DNA of 64,000 nt. Origin: FEB-25 sp963822175 (GTDB taxonomy: Bacteria > Chloroflexota > Anaerolineae > Anaerolineales > UBA4823). Position numbers and translations under genes: made by a program. The DNA is taken from contig CAWGGJ010000008.1 of NCBI GenBank assembly GCA_963822175.1, forward strand, positions 620,001 through 684,000, in the 5' to 3' direction. A model generated the notes under the pieces. It was not told the origin of the DNA. It worked only from the letters and a program-made list of their open reading frames with translations, and searched no databases. How positions within the stretch are numbered: position 1 is the first letter of the stretch; the number at the start of each line of letters is the position of its first letter. Below are positions 33,978-44,026 of this stretch, in pieces.

Positions 33978-36299
33978 CTAGGTCTCAGCCTGCAGCTCCA
34001 CCAGCATTCGTTGATATAAGTTAATATTGTCCGGGTTGAGAGCAAGGATTGCCATTACGGACTCTATTGCTGCCTTCCGGTTACCAGTTTGTACAAACAT
34101 CTCTTTAGCGATCACCAGCTGGTTAATGGCTTCATCTTTACGTCCTAAAAGCCGGTAAATCTCAGCCAATCGTTGGTTCAGTGCTGGTTGATTTTGGTTT
34201 TCCAGCATTTTATTGTTAAGCAACTCGAGTGCTTCTGTTGATCGATTTACACTGAGTAGGTAGTTGATGTAATTATCCAATTCAGACATAGCCTGACTGG
34301 ATTGCCCAAGGCGAATGTTAAGGTCAAACAACATGTCACGCGCTTTTTCATCATCAGGATCAAGTGTACGAATTTGTTCGTAAACACGAAGAGCATTGCG
34401 CCAATCCAGGCTTTGCATATCGATATCTGCCATGCGGTGCATCAGTTTCACTTTGGTTTCCCGTCCAACATTCGCCTGTTGGGCAAAGCGAAATGCCCTG
34501 GAGTATGTTTTTCGCGCCATGGTAAGATCTGCCAGGCTATAATATGTTTCAGCAAGCCTGGTAAATTCATGAATTGCATCCTGTGCTTTTCCACGCGCCA
34601 TTAATAACTCAATCAGGTTGTTTCGGGCATCCAGATCCATCGGAGCTAATTCACTCACCCGCTTGAGTAAACTGATCGCCCGGTTTACTTCTCCGCGGAC
34701 GTTATAGCTCTTTGCAACGATGGAATACTTCAGTACAGCCTCTGGAACTCGATTTTCCTGAACCAACAAGTCCCCGATAGATATATGCAACGGTAGATAC
34801 GTGGGAGCGAATTTCAGTGCAAAAAAGGCTTCTTCCATCGCACTCAATACCTTGTTGGCTCGTGCAAGCTGGTTCACCTTGGCAAGTGACTCAACCAATT
34901 GACTGCTGGTCGCTTCAGTAAGCATCTCGGCGAGCGGGATAGGTGGAGCACCGGATGGTTGGGCAGGGATTTGTTGCCTGGCAAGCCGGATTTGCTCTTT
35001 CCAATCTGGTCTGATAAGCATTTTGCTGATATTTTCACAAATCCTTTTTTGTAACTTTTGATCCGATTGGTGAGAATATGTCTCAACCAGTGGCTCGTAC
35101 AATTGGATCAATTCCTCAGCCTGGTCGGCAGGGACGCTTTCTGCATCAGCAATCCGCAAGGCCTCCAGGTATTCTATCGAAGCTTCCTTTATGAGTTCCA
35201 TCTTATATAAGGTCAGTGCAAGAAGCAGACGCGCTCCCAGGCCGAATAATTCATGTTGAACTGATTTTCTGATATTTTGAACAGCGCTTTCATATTTCTC
35301 AGTTTTTGATTGGATAAAGCCCAGATCAAAATATGCTGCAGAACTATCCAACCCAGCATTCATAGCCTGTTCCAACTCTGCACCCGCTTGCGCATCCTGA
35401 CCATGTGATTGCAAATCAATTGCCTGGCTTAAGTGAAGGATGATTTTTGTTTGATCGAATTGTTCTTGCCCCGAATCACCCATGCCCTTGACGATGGACG
35501 CTATTCCTTTTCTGGTTTGTGGAGCCTGCACTTCTTCCTGTTCAAAAAGCAGTTCGGCCAGCATAGTTAATGCTTTTTGTTTGGCGTCTTGAATGGGATC
35601 TAGCCTAGGTCGCTCATCCTTTATACTGGTTGAAGTTTCAGCATTGCGGACTTGAGACATTAACAATGGTCCTGTACCTCCTTTAGGACGGCTTGGTCCT
35701 GGAAGTGATTTACCACTTTGCAACATTGCTAGTGCCTGGCTGGCCTCCTTGCTGTTCGGTACCACCTGTAAGGCATGTTTCATTGTTTGGATTGCTTTTT
35801 GCGTGTTCCCCTGACTCTGCAACAAACTGGCGATTGCTAAATATTCAACCATTGCTTCACTCGTGCGTTCCAGGCGTTCATAGACTAGCGCTAATCGCGT
35901 ATGAGCTGCCAGGTGCTCCGGATTTAACACGATCACACGTGACCAGCTGCGGATAGCTTTCTCAATCTCCTTATTATGAGCATATAATTCAGCGACATCC
36001 ATATAAGTTTTAGTGGCTTTATCCAAATCTCCCATCCGCTCATAGATTTCTGCTACCTTCTGTGGAGGTACAGAATCATTAGGAGATAATTGCGCTGCAC
36101 GCTGGTAATATTCAAGTGATTCGTGGTATTTCTGCAGCTCAAAGAGCGCTAAAGCCAGGCTGGTAATTGCTATGCTATTTTCAGGAAATTCGTCAATGGC
36201 AACATGATAATATGAACATGCCTTTTCCCAATCCTGGTCCCAGGCTGCTGAGTGACCCTGGTTCATCGCATTTTGAAAAACTTGTTGATCACCACTCAT
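33978..36299 (-). CDS. Large TPR-repeat protein
   Basis: A 773-residue soluble protein without signal peptide, made of about 14 to 16 tetratricopeptide repeats. Typical repeats are found in residues about 15-190 (for example LALVYERLERTSEAMVEYLA) and 310-760. A short low-similarity link (about 195-290) lies between the two blocks. TPR proteins are scaffolds for complexes; no partner domain is present. It starts 10 bases after polA, so it is co-transcribed with polA and the upstream transposase-domain fusion. Confidence 0.85.
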   Translation of the reverse strand: MSGDQQVFQNAMNQGHSAAWDQDWEKACSYYHVAIDEFPENSIAITSLALALFELQKYHESLEYYQRAAQLSPNDSVPPQKVAEIYERMGDLDKATKTYMDVAELYAHNKEIEKAIRSWSRVIVLNPEHLAAHTRLALVYERLERTSEAMVEYLAIASLLQSQGNTQKAIQTMKHALQVVPNSKEASQALAMLQSGKSLPGPSRPKGGTGPLLMSQVRNAETSTSIKDERPRLDPIQDAKQKALTMLAELLFEQEEVQAPQTRKGIASIVKGMGDSGQEQFDQTKIILHLSQAIDLQSHGQDAQAGAELEQAMNAGLDSSAAYFDLGFIQSKTEKYESAVQNIRKSVQHELFGLGARLLLALTLYKMELIKEASIEYLEALRIADAESVPADQAEELIQLYEPLVETYSHQSDQKLQKRICENISKMLIRPDWKEQIRLARQQIPAQPSGAPPIPLAEMLTEATSSQLVESLAKVNQLARANKVLSAMEEAFFALKFAPTYLPLHISIGDLLVQENRVPEAVLKYSIVAKSYNVRGEVNRAISLLKRVSELAPMDLDARNNLIELLMARGKAQDAIHEFTRLAETYYSLADLTMARKTYSRAFRFAQQANVGRETKVKLMHRMADIDMQSLDWRNALRVYEQIRTLDPDDEKARDMLFDLNIRLGQSSQAMSELDNYINYLLSVNRSTEALELLNNKMLENQNQPALNQRLAEIYRLLGRKDEAINQLVIAKEMFVQTGNRKAAIESVMAILALNPDNINLYQRMLVELQAET

Positions 36300-36308
36300 A
36301 AAAACTCC

Positions 36309-39107
36309 CTATTCTTCCAATACTGATAAATCTCCCCAGTTATGACCGAAACGGGCTTCTGTTTTCAAGGGGATAACTAAATTATAGGCATTTTCCATCA
36401 TTGTGCGAACAATTTTAACAGTCTTTTTTACTTCATCGGACGGGCATTCAAGAACAAGCTCATCGTGCACCTGAAGGAGAATATGACCACCTAGGCCTGC
36501 ATCCTTCAATCCTGCTGCCACCCGAAGCATTGCCAATTTCATGATATCAGCTGCTGTGCCCTGGATTGGTGCATTGATCGCCTCACGTTCTTCGCGTGCC
36601 CTTGTAGCAGGATTACCACCTGATTTTAGTCCAGGGAAATATCGACGACGTCCAAGTAAAGTCTCAACATAACCTTGCCTTGCAGCCATCCGGCGCATAT
36701 TATCCAAATAGGCTTTAACACCTGGGAATTGCTCAAAGTAGGCTTCAACAAAATCCTCCGCTTCGGCCAGGGTTAGCTCACTGGTCCGGGTGAGGCCGAA
36801 TGCGCTCATCCCATACAACAGGCCAAAGTTGATTGCTTTAGCATTACGACGCTGCTCCTTGGTGACCTTATCCAGGGTCGTTCCCAGGATGGCAGCAGCC
36901 GTGGCAGTGTGAATATCCTGGTTAGCACGGAATGCTGCCAGCATCGCCTCATCACCTGACATGTGAGCAGCAATGCGCAACTCGACCTGTGAATAGTCAA
37001 CCGATATCAAGGAGAAACCTTCAGCAGCTATGAAGGCTTGGCGTACCTGGCGACCCAATTCGGTGCGGATGGGTATGTTCTGCAGGTTAGGATCTGACGA
37101 GGCAATTCGCCCTGTGACGCTTCCGGCCTGGTTATAGGATGTATGAACGCGGCCAGTTACAGGATTCACCTGATCTGGTAGTGCGTCCAAATAGGTTGAC
37201 TTGAGCTTAGAAAGCTCGCGATATTCAAGAAGCACATCCACAACAGGATGTTTACCCTTCATAGATTCAAGCACCTCCGCAGAGGTTGAATAATGACCTG
37301 AATCAGTTCGTCTGGTGCCATCGGGCGGACTGAGTTTTAGGCGGTTGAATAATGCATCGGATAATTGTTGCGTTGAATTAAGGTTAAATCGTTCACCGAT
37401 ATAATCAAACACTTGTGTTTCAATATCACTCAAGCGACTTTGAAGCTCAGCGGACATTTTTTTAAGGAATTTTATATCCAAGGTAATGCCGGTCATTTCC
37501 ATGTCAGCAAGGACCGGGATAAGCGGCATCTCAAGCTGTTCAAAAAGCGACATGGCAGAGTTTGCTGTCAACTCCGCCTTGAGCCCTGGTAGTAATCTAA
37601 TGACCGCAATTGCATCCTTGGCCGCATATGGTGCAGCTTTTTCAATTGGAACTTGCGCCATGGTGATCTGTTTCTTGCCAGTCCCAATCAAGCTGCTGAT
37701 TTCGTTCATGCGAAAATCGAGGCGAACCCAGGCTAAATTTTTTAATCCCAAATTATGCGATGTAGGGTTGGTCAACCATTCAGCAACCATTGTATCGAAG
37801 GTGAGGGGAGATGGACGCAATCCATTTCTGGCCAGCAGGACAAAATCGTATTTGAGGTTATGACCGATTTTTGGGATATTGATATTTGTTAACGGGTCTC
37901 GTAATGCATCAATAACCTGTTGGATCGGTAACTGGCGATTATTTTCCCCTTCATGCCCAACAGGGATATACCACCCTTCGTTGGCATCCATTGCCAGGGA
38001 AATTCCAACCAGATCTGCCCGCATCTGGTCAGTGGAGGTTGTTTCAGTATCAAAGGAAATGATCTTTGCGGATTGCATTCGCTGAACTAGGCTGTCAAGT
38101 GCTTGTCCGTCATCTACGACATGAACGATGATTTCTCCTTCTTGTTCAGGTGCAGCACTAAGTGGCGGTGTGGAATGAGGGAACAAGGAAAGTTGTTCAT
38201 CTTTTGTGGCTACAGATTTTCCAAAAGCTGGGTATAAGGCAGTCAGACGTCCCATTAAAGATCGAAATTCTAGCTCCCTAAACAACGCTTCAACGCGAGC
38301 AGGATCGAAATGTTCGGTCCGCGCCATATCCAGGTCCAGCTTGATTTTGAGATCAGTGATAATGGTCGCCAGTTTTTGACTTAGGTATGCATATTCTTTA
38401 CTAGCTTGGAGTTTTTTTCGAGTGGTTTCTGAGATATCATCCAGATGATTATAAATTTGGTCCAAATTCCCATAGGTAAGTAACAAAGATACAGCGGTTT
38501 TTTCACCAATCCCAACGACTCCGGGAATGTTATCTGATTTATCTCCCACCAGGGCTTTATAATCCACGACCTGGTCAGGTTTCACGCCGAGTAAATCAAC
38601 GACATCTTTGGTAAAATAATCCTTTGCATCGGCAAGGGTTTTCCCAGGCAGATTAACCAGGATACGATCGTTCACAAGTTGTAACAAGTCCCTGTCGCCA
38701 GTGATGATTTTAATACCAAATCCTTCTTCAGCCAGGTGATGTGAAAGGCTTCCAAGGACATCATCCGCTTCATAGCCTTCCACCTCAAGTCGGGGGATAT
38801 TAAATGCATCCACAATCTGGCGAATACGTTCCATTTGTGGTCGGAGGTCTTCCGGCATTTTTGCCCGTGTGGCTTTATATTCTGGGAACAAAGCATCCCG
38901 AAACGTTTTCCCGGTATCAAAAGTGACTGCCAGATAATCAGGATGATCCTGTTCAAGCAGGCGGAGCAAAATGGAGGTAAAACCAAATACGCCAGCAGTA
39001 GGTTCACCAGCATGGGTGGTGAAGGCGTTTGAAGAACCCCTTGTTAGAGCAAAGTATGCCCGGTATGCCAGGGCATGTCCGTCGAGTAAGTAAATAATAG
39101 GAGGCAT
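36309..39107 (-). CDS. polA: DNA polymerase I
   Basis: A 932-residue family A polymerase with all three activities. The 5'-3' exonuclease domain is at about residues 1-290 (DGHALAYRAYFAL, TGDRDLLQLV). A proofreading domain at about 325-510 keeps its acidic residues (FDTETTSTD, GHNLKYD, YAAKD). The polymerase domain contains DYSQVELRIAAHMSGD, the O-helix RRNAKAINFGLLYG and the final QVHDELVLE. Catalytic residues are intact. Its ATG is six bases after the upstream gene's stop, and the TPR gene follows by nine bases. Proofreading is absent in several bacterial PolA groups, so its retention here is notable but not rare. Confidence 0.97.
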   Translation of the reverse strand: MPPIIYLLDGHALAYRAYFALTRGSSNAFTTHAGEPTAGVFGFTSILLRLLEQDHPDYLAVTFDTGKTFRDALFPEYKATRAKMPEDLRPQMERIRQIVDAFNIPRLEVEGYEADDVLGSLSHHLAEEGFGIKIITGDRDLLQLVNDRILVNLPGKTLADAKDYFTKDVVDLLGVKPDQVVDYKALVGDKSDNIPGVVGIGEKTAVSLLLTYGNLDQIYNHLDDISETTRKKLQASKEYAYLSQKLATIITDLKIKLDLDMARTEHFDPARVEALFRELEFRSLMGRLTALYPAFGKSVATKDEQLSLFPHSTPPLSAAPEQEGEIIVHVVDDGQALDSLVQRMQSAKIISFDTETTSTDQMRADLVGISLAMDANEGWYIPVGHEGENNRQLPIQQVIDALRDPLTNINIPKIGHNLKYDFVLLARNGLRPSPLTFDTMVAEWLTNPTSHNLGLKNLAWVRLDFRMNEISSLIGTGKKQITMAQVPIEKAAPYAAKDAIAVIRLLPGLKAELTANSAMSLFEQLEMPLIPVLADMEMTGITLDIKFLKKMSAELQSRLSDIETQVFDYIGERFNLNSTQQLSDALFNRLKLSPPDGTRRTDSGHYSTSAEVLESMKGKHPVVDVLLEYRELSKLKSTYLDALPDQVNPVTGRVHTSYNQAGSVTGRIASSDPNLQNIPIRTELGRQVRQAFIAAEGFSLISVDYSQVELRIAAHMSGDEAMLAAFRANQDIHTATAAAILGTTLDKVTKEQRRNAKAINFGLLYGMSAFGLTRTSELTLAEAEDFVEAYFEQFPGVKAYLDNMRRMAARQGYVETLLGRRRYFPGLKSGGNPATRAREEREAINAPIQGTAADIMKLAMLRVAAGLKDAGLGGHILLQVHDELVLECPSDEVKKTVKIVRTMMENAYNLVIPLKTEARFGHNWGDLSVLEE

Positions 39108-39113
39108 GCTAAT

Positions 39114-40829
39114 TTATTGGTATAAAGATGAATTATACACACCTTGATGCTCACGAATTTCATGAATGTATCTATTAACAAGGTGTGGTTGTATGGTTTG
39201 CTTGCCGCCAGAGATGAAGAAGCCGGGAGCCCAGAAATCTTCTGACGGGTTTTCTTCTGCCAGGGCTGGGAATTGGGAAAAGATATACCGAGAGGTTTTC
39301 TGACGCAAGGTACGAACGAGTAAGGCTGGTGATGTTGTCAGTGGTGCTCCAGCAATCCATTGGATATGATCGGAGTGAATGGACAGATGTTCCAGTCGCC
39401 AGCCAAAGGCTAAACAGAGCTGGCCCATCCATTTAAATAAATAAGACGCCAGGTTGCTATTTACAAGGTGCTGTGGCATACGGGGGATCAGCAGGCAAGA
39501 ATAGGTGATATATTGTCCAACAGATAATGGCGCTATCGTATTTTCTGATTCTAAATCGGTAATCGATCGAGTTTCATCAACTACAATATCAGGTGTTTTA
39601 CTTGCTGTCTGGGAGACAAATTCAGAAATCTCATGATAATCAGAGATTTCACCTTCGATAGATTGAGTTGAATATCCTGCATTGGTCTCAATGTCGGAAT
39701 CATTGGGTTTTGTAGCCGGTGAAGGTACCGCACTAGTTGTTTGTTGCTGTAAATCAGCTTGATAGGATGATGGAAATGGAAGAACAGAACTACCAGCAAC
39801 AGTTTCAGTCTGAACTGATGGTAATTCGGTTGTTGCAGGCATGGGCTGATTTATTGAGGAATCGATAGTAGAGACAGGTTGAACTTCTTCAACAGTTTTC
39901 TTTATTGGCAGATTGCCACGATCGATTTCAGTTGTCCGGTACTCCAACAAAGAATTCTCTGGTGGTGATAATAAGCCGTGGGTAAGGTTTACAGTTTGTC
40001 GCCTGACTACGCTGAATGGGGTAGTTTGGTCAAACACTAGGGCGAGCATCATTTCCCTGGATAAAGAAACAACATACAAAAAATACCTGGTTTTAATAAA
40101 TTCCAGTTGGATGAATCGAACAATATCACCATTTCCCACCCTTTGTTGGCTCTGGGAGATTTGCTTTTGTAGATTTTGGGAGGAAATTTTACTAAAGCTA
40201 TTGATCAGATCAACCAATTCCTGGATCGCAGCTGGGGGAAGCATTCCTGAATGGGTATAGAGCTGTTTTCTGCGCAAGACAAGGACTTCAAGAGCATCTG
40301 TTTTATCTGAAAGGTTGGTAAGCCTTTGATTCAGGTATGAAAATTCGTCCAATCTGGAATACGAGGTGAGGTTGCTTACTGGTACAATCGTTGAAGCATG
40401 TTTTTGTGGTTGGACTGGGTCAGGATTGTGCAATTGTGAAGGAGGTGTTCCAGGTCTACCAATTTTTGGGGACGCATGCTGAAGTGATGCAAATAATTGT
40501 GCTGAAGTAAAGGATCTTGGTAAGAATTCGTTTGGTTTTATGTTTATTATTTGAGACCGTGGGATACCATGCTCTGCAAGAATCAGGATTAGGTGCAACC
40601 TTGGTGATAAATCCTTAAGTTCATTAATCACCTCAGGATCTTGAAAATCCGGATGTTGGGAATCAAGGATGCAGGCATCAACAGATGATATTCGGGAATA
40701 TTCCAGTGCTTCCAAAATGCCTTGGAATGGAATAGTTAAGTACCCACCGGCTTTATCCAATTCTTGTTGGATTCTCAAGACCATTTCAGGGGATGGAACA
40801 ATTACCAATACGGTTGCTTCACCCTTCAT
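39114..40829 (-). CDS. Pseudo-receiver / roadblock-like / IS200-type (Y1) transposase-domain fusion
   Basis: A 571-residue cytoplasmic protein in four parts. Residues about 6-115 resemble a response-regulator receiver: an Asp is at the phosphoacceptor position (ILD, Asp56), but the acidic pair is missing (VIVPSPEM) and the conserved Lys is Arg105, so it is a pseudo-receiver. Residues about 183-282 (YFLYVVSLSREMMLALVFDQ) look like a roadblock/LC7 domain. A Ser/Thr/Gln-rich linker follows. Residues about 440-560 match IS200/IS605 TnpA: GWRLEHLSIHSDHIQWIAGA, FPAL, FWAPGFFIS and NRYIHEI. The HUH motif is HIQ (His488, Gln490) and the tyrosine is Tyr554. No terminal repeats or TnpB are near, so it is a domesticated host gene leading the polA operon. 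Confidence 0.7.
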   Translation of the reverse strand: MKGEATVLVIVPSPEMVLRIQQELDKAGGYLTIPFQGILEALEYSRISSVDACILDSQHPDFQDPEVINELKDLSPRLHLILILAEHGIPRSQIINIKPNEFLPRSFTSAQLFASLQHASPKIGRPGTPPSQLHNPDPVQPQKHASTIVPVSNLTSYSRLDEFSYLNQRLTNLSDKTDALEVLVLRRKQLYTHSGMLPPAAIQELVDLINSFSKISSQNLQKQISQSQQRVGNGDIVRFIQLEFIKTRYFLYVVSLSREMMLALVFDQTTPFSVVRRQTVNLTHGLLSPPENSLLEYRTTEIDRGNLPIKKTVEEVQPVSTIDSSINQPMPATTELPSVQTETVAGSSVLPFPSSYQADLQQQTTSAVPSPATKPNDSDIETNAGYSTQSIEGEISDYHEISEFVSQTASKTPDIVVDETRSITDLESENTIAPLSVGQYITYSCLLIPRMPQHLVNSNLASYLFKWMGQLCLAFGWRLEHLSIHSDHIQWIAGAPLTTSPALLVRTLRQKTSRYIFSQFPALAEENPSEDFWAPGFFISGGKQTIQPHLVNRYIHEIREHQGVYNSSLYQ

Positions 40830-40907
40830 AATATCAGTTTATCACGCCCTCACTTTTGCTGCAAGGAATATTGACAACAGTGGTTATACATGATATTGTT
40901 TAGTTGG

Positions 40908-42539
40908 ATGGAAAAGCTTATACGACTTTTCCGAGTTTGTTTTGCATGCCTGTTCATTATGATGACGATACTTGGAACAGGTGTTGTTTACGCCGCTGAA
41001 TCTTCCAATGAGGAAATAATACGTCAGGCAACCATCAATGTCTCTTACACACGCTACGAGTGGTGGTTACTACGCTGGTCAGATAACCAAATCCTATGTT
41101 ATGTGTATATCGATCATGAAGGATGGCCAACTACAGATGAAGTCCTGGCTGATTGCGGTACCAAGATCTATAACCAATGGATATATACACAGCCTTGCAA
41201 TGGGTTGGATCAAAACCAAATACCCACCAGTGATTGTTTAGGATTATATTTATACTTTTATGGAAGCTCAACCGCACAGAAGGAAATTTTAGTAAATTTA
41301 CCTCCATCACAGGTTTATGTGTCCTTAACTGGATGCAATCCTGTAGCTCCTGAAAACCTGTGTCCAACAATTCCCAAATTACACTTTATTGGCGATGAAC
41401 CACTACCCAATGAACAAATCAAAACCATCCATGTAATAATGGATGGAATTGAAACCGTTTGCCAGGGTGAAACTTGTGATATCCAGTTGCGACCAACGAA
41501 TTTATCTGGAACGACGGTTGAATTTTGGGCAGATTCCAGTTTTGGTGATTCGAGCGAAAAATTCACTGCCCTGGTTCGGGTGATTGATAGTGGGGTTAGT
41601 GCAACTCCCACGAGTGGTGGTTGGTATATTGACGTGATTTCTACTCAATGGGTGGGGAGTGAAATTGCCACCTGTGCCGATGTTTGGCAGGCATTTCCAC
41701 CCGTAGGGGGCACCCCTGACTGGTTATCCACCCCTGAAGACCCAGCATTCCTTGAAACTGAAGAACCCTACGCATATCTTGCTGGTCGTTTGATTGCTGA
41801 AGGGGTGGTGGATGCATCTTCGTGTCCTAATGGCGGCTTATTATCGAATGGTTATGCGGATAATTGTGGACTTGAGATCGCAATGCCGGAAGTGATTATT
41901 TGGCAAAATCAATTTGATGACCAGATTATGCAGATTGCTTTAGAAACAAAGGTACCTGCACAGTTATTGAAGAATTTGTTTGCTCAAGAAAGTCAATTTT
42001 GGCCAGGTGTTTTCCGTCAACCTAATGAATATGGATTAGGCCAAATCACAGATAACGGGGCGGATGCTCTTCTGTTGTGGAATCCATCCTTTTACAACCA
42101 GTATTGTCCACTGGTACTTACCGAAGATCAATGCTCGGTGGGTTATCTTAAGCTCGATGCTGAATACCAGGCATTATTGAGAGGCTCACTGGCAACTACT
42201 GCGGATGCAGATTGCCAGAGTTGTGAGTACGGCATAGATCTAACTACGATTGATCAAAGTATCAACCTGGCTGCTCATTCCCTGCTTGCCAATTGCGAGC
42301 AGGTAGCTCAAATTGTTTATAATGCCACTGGTCAACTAGCTGGAAATGTAGCCAATTATGAAGAGTTGTGGAAATTTACTATTGCAAATTATCACGTCGG
42401 GCCAGGATGCTTATCATATGCATTATATACAGCCTGGGCAGCAAGGGCTTCAATAGATTGGGAACATGTATCTACCTATCTCACGGAACCTTGTGAGACA
42501 GTGATCCCATATGTGACTCAAATTACCATATCCCCCTAA
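40908..42539 (+). CDS. Exported lytic transglycosylase-like protein
   Basis: About 543 residues with a signal peptide (LFRVCFACLFIMMTILGTGV, cut near AAES). The first half is Cys-containing beta-type sequence without a known family. The last 220 residues contain an SLT-type lysozyme fold: LLKNLFAQESQFWPG with the catalytic Glu, EYGLGQITDNGAD, and a late FTIANYHVGPGCLS. It would cleave peptidoglycan. An ATG at 40890 gives a six-residue longer form with no better ribosome binding site. It is divergent from the transposase-domain fusion gene. Confidence 0.78.
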   Translation: MEKLIRLFRVCFACLFIMMTILGTGVVYAAESSNEEIIRQATINVSYTRYEWWLLRWSDNQILCYVYIDHEGWPTTDEVLADCGTKIYNQWIYTQPCNGLDQNQIPTSDCLGLYLYFYGSSTAQKEILVNLPPSQVYVSLTGCNPVAPENLCPTIPKLHFIGDEPLPNEQIKTIHVIMDGIETVCQGETCDIQLRPTNLSGTTVEFWADSSFGDSSEKFTALVRVIDSGVSATPTSGGWYIDVISTQWVGSEIATCADVWQAFPPVGGTPDWLSTPEDPAFLETEEPYAYLAGRLIAEGVVDASSCPNGGLLSNGYADNCGLEIAMPEVIIWQNQFDDQIMQIALETKVPAQLLKNLFAQESQFWPGVFRQPNEYGLGQITDNGADALLLWNPSFYNQYCPLVLTEDQCSVGYLKLDAEYQALLRGSLATTADADCQSCEYGIDLTTIDQSINLAAHSLLANCEQVAQIVYNATGQLAGNVANYEELWKFTIANYHVGPGCLSYALYTAWAARASIDWEHVSTYLTEPCETVIPYVTQITISP

Positions 42540-42581
42540 CGCATTATTAACCTTAGTCGGGTAAAAAATCTTAGGAAATTA

Positions 42582-42773
42582 TTATTTTCCCAGCAATCGA
42601 ATGAGCTGTTGGAATTCTTCCCATTCCTCGGTGAAGAAATGTACTGTGACGTTGTTCAATTCCAAATGATAGGTAGTTTCACCATCCGGTTCATCAGCTT
42701 TCCATATCTGATAATGAAGATTATCAGTTTCTGCAACCACCTGGGTCTTAAAATCCATGTCATTATCCGGCAT
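42582..42773 (-). CDS. Small conserved-looking hypothetical protein
   Basis: 63 residues, acidic, with predicted alternating strands (YQIWKADEPDGETTYHLELN) and a helix EEWEEFQQLIRLLG. The ATG has AAAGGAA nine bases upstream. It lies 51 bases after the LysM-M23 peptidase gene and is probably transcribed with it. I do not recognise a family; length and composition suggest a small cytoplasmic regulator or adaptor. Confidence 0.55.
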   Translation of the reverse strand: MPDNDMDFKTQVVAETDNLHYQIWKADEPDGETTYHLELNNVTVHFFTEEWEEFQQLIRLLGK

Positions 42774-42824
42774 AGGTATTCCTTTCTTAAATGATCACAT
42801 CTAGATAATACGAAAATAAAATAT

Positions 42825-43955
42825 TTATGGTGGCGGTAACACGTACCAGGGGCTGAGAAATCCACCCAAGTAGCGTGTTTCAAAATGAAGGTGTGTACCG
42901 GTTGAATTTCCAGTGCTGCCAACTGCCCCAATGTATGAACCTGAACCAACACTTTGACCACAGCCAACATTTACTGAACTCAGATGAGCATAAAGGGATT
43001 GGTAACCATTTCCATGGTCGATCATCACCATATTGCCATAACCACCATTAGACCAACCTGCAAAGACGACAACTCCTGCATCCGAGGCGAACACTCCATC
43101 ACCATTTGATCCTGCAATGTCGATACCGAGATGACCAGACCAGTAGTCATTACCAGATAGGGCGTGGGAGGATGTCGGCCAGGAAAAGGCACCAGAGCCG
43201 TAAGCTCCGGAATAATCCCCCTCGCATGCACCTGGACCCAGGACTGATTTTGATACACCAGAGTTCGCCCGAGCGATGGTGGGAACAAGCCATTGGCGAA
43301 ACTCGCGGTGCCCATTCGGAATCATGATCCATTGTTCAGGTTCCACTTGTGGATCGGTAAGATCAAAGTTGTTACCTTCCCAACCAAGGATATCTTCCAC
43401 CTCGGCATCAAATTTTGCTGCAACAGAATCTATTGTGTCCCCTTCTTGCCACTGATAATATACACCATCGATAGGTGGAACATTAAGTTCCATGCCTGGA
43501 TTAAGCATATCTGGAGAGTCATTCAATTGGTCATAATTTGCCCACAGAATGGTCTCCGGTTTTAGATTAAAGCCTTGAGCGATCCCAAACACAGAATCCC
43601 CGGTAGTGACTGTATAATCGATAATATTGGTGCGTGGTCTGGTAGGGATATTCGTATGCAGGGAAGTGCGACGAATTATTCCGTCTTCAGAAATTCCCCG
43701 ATCAAACGTCGGTAGGGTGCTATCTTCAATATTTTCTAGTGAAAGAGTAACTTGGGTCAGACTGGATGCAGTAGAGGAAGGTTCGAGTGAGGCAGCCTTG
43801 GTGGTTTTTACCCGCCATCCAAGATAACCAGCTAAAAGCACGAGGCTCAAAGCTAGCATCCAGGTGCCGGTAAGCAGGATAGCATTTGGTTCTCGCCGAT
43901 TACTCACCTTGGTTGATTCGGTTGGGCTAATATCTTGATTATATTTTTCATTCAT
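42825..43955 (-). CDS. LysM-containing M23 peptidase
   Basis: About 376 residues: a short cytoplasmic N terminus, one TM helix (about residues 27-48), two LysM-type modules (about 110-165, YTVTTGDSVFGIAQGF; and about 168-215, YQWQEGDTIDSVAAKF), then an M23 metallopeptidase domain (about 260-370). Zinc ligands are seen in GHLGIDIAG and GTHLHFE. It is a cell-wall endopeptidase of the NlpD/EnvC type. The ATG at 43955 is preferred over an upstream TTG. Confidence 0.88.
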   Translation of the reverse strand: MNEKYNQDISPTESTKVSNRREPNAILLTGTWMLALSLVLLAGYLGWRVKTTKAASLEPSSTASSLTQVTLSLENIEDSTLPTFDRGISEDGIIRRTSLHTNIPTRPRTNIIDYTVTTGDSVFGIAQGFNLKPETILWANYDQLNDSPDMLNPGMELNVPPIDGVYYQWQEGDTIDSVAAKFDAEVEDILGWEGNNFDLTDPQVEPEQWIMIPNGHREFRQWLVPTIARANSGVSKSVLGPGACEGDYSGAYGSGAFSWPTSSHALSGNDYWSGHLGIDIAGSNGDGVFASDAGVVVFAGWSNGGYGNMVMIDHGNGYQSLYAHLSSVNVGCGQSVGSGSYIGAVGSTGNSTGTHLHFETRYLGGFLSPWYVLPPP

Positions 43956-44026
43956 GACCAATACCAATTAGATCCGCGTTTATTATAACTGTTTAATCAA
44001 TACCGCGGTTTTAACCAGTAAGTATA

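Noticed and set aside
39114..40829. An active IS200/IS605 insertion sequence
   Set aside because: No TnpB, no subterminal hairpins, a long N-terminal fusion in the same frame, and one HUH histidine lost. It is in an operon with polA.
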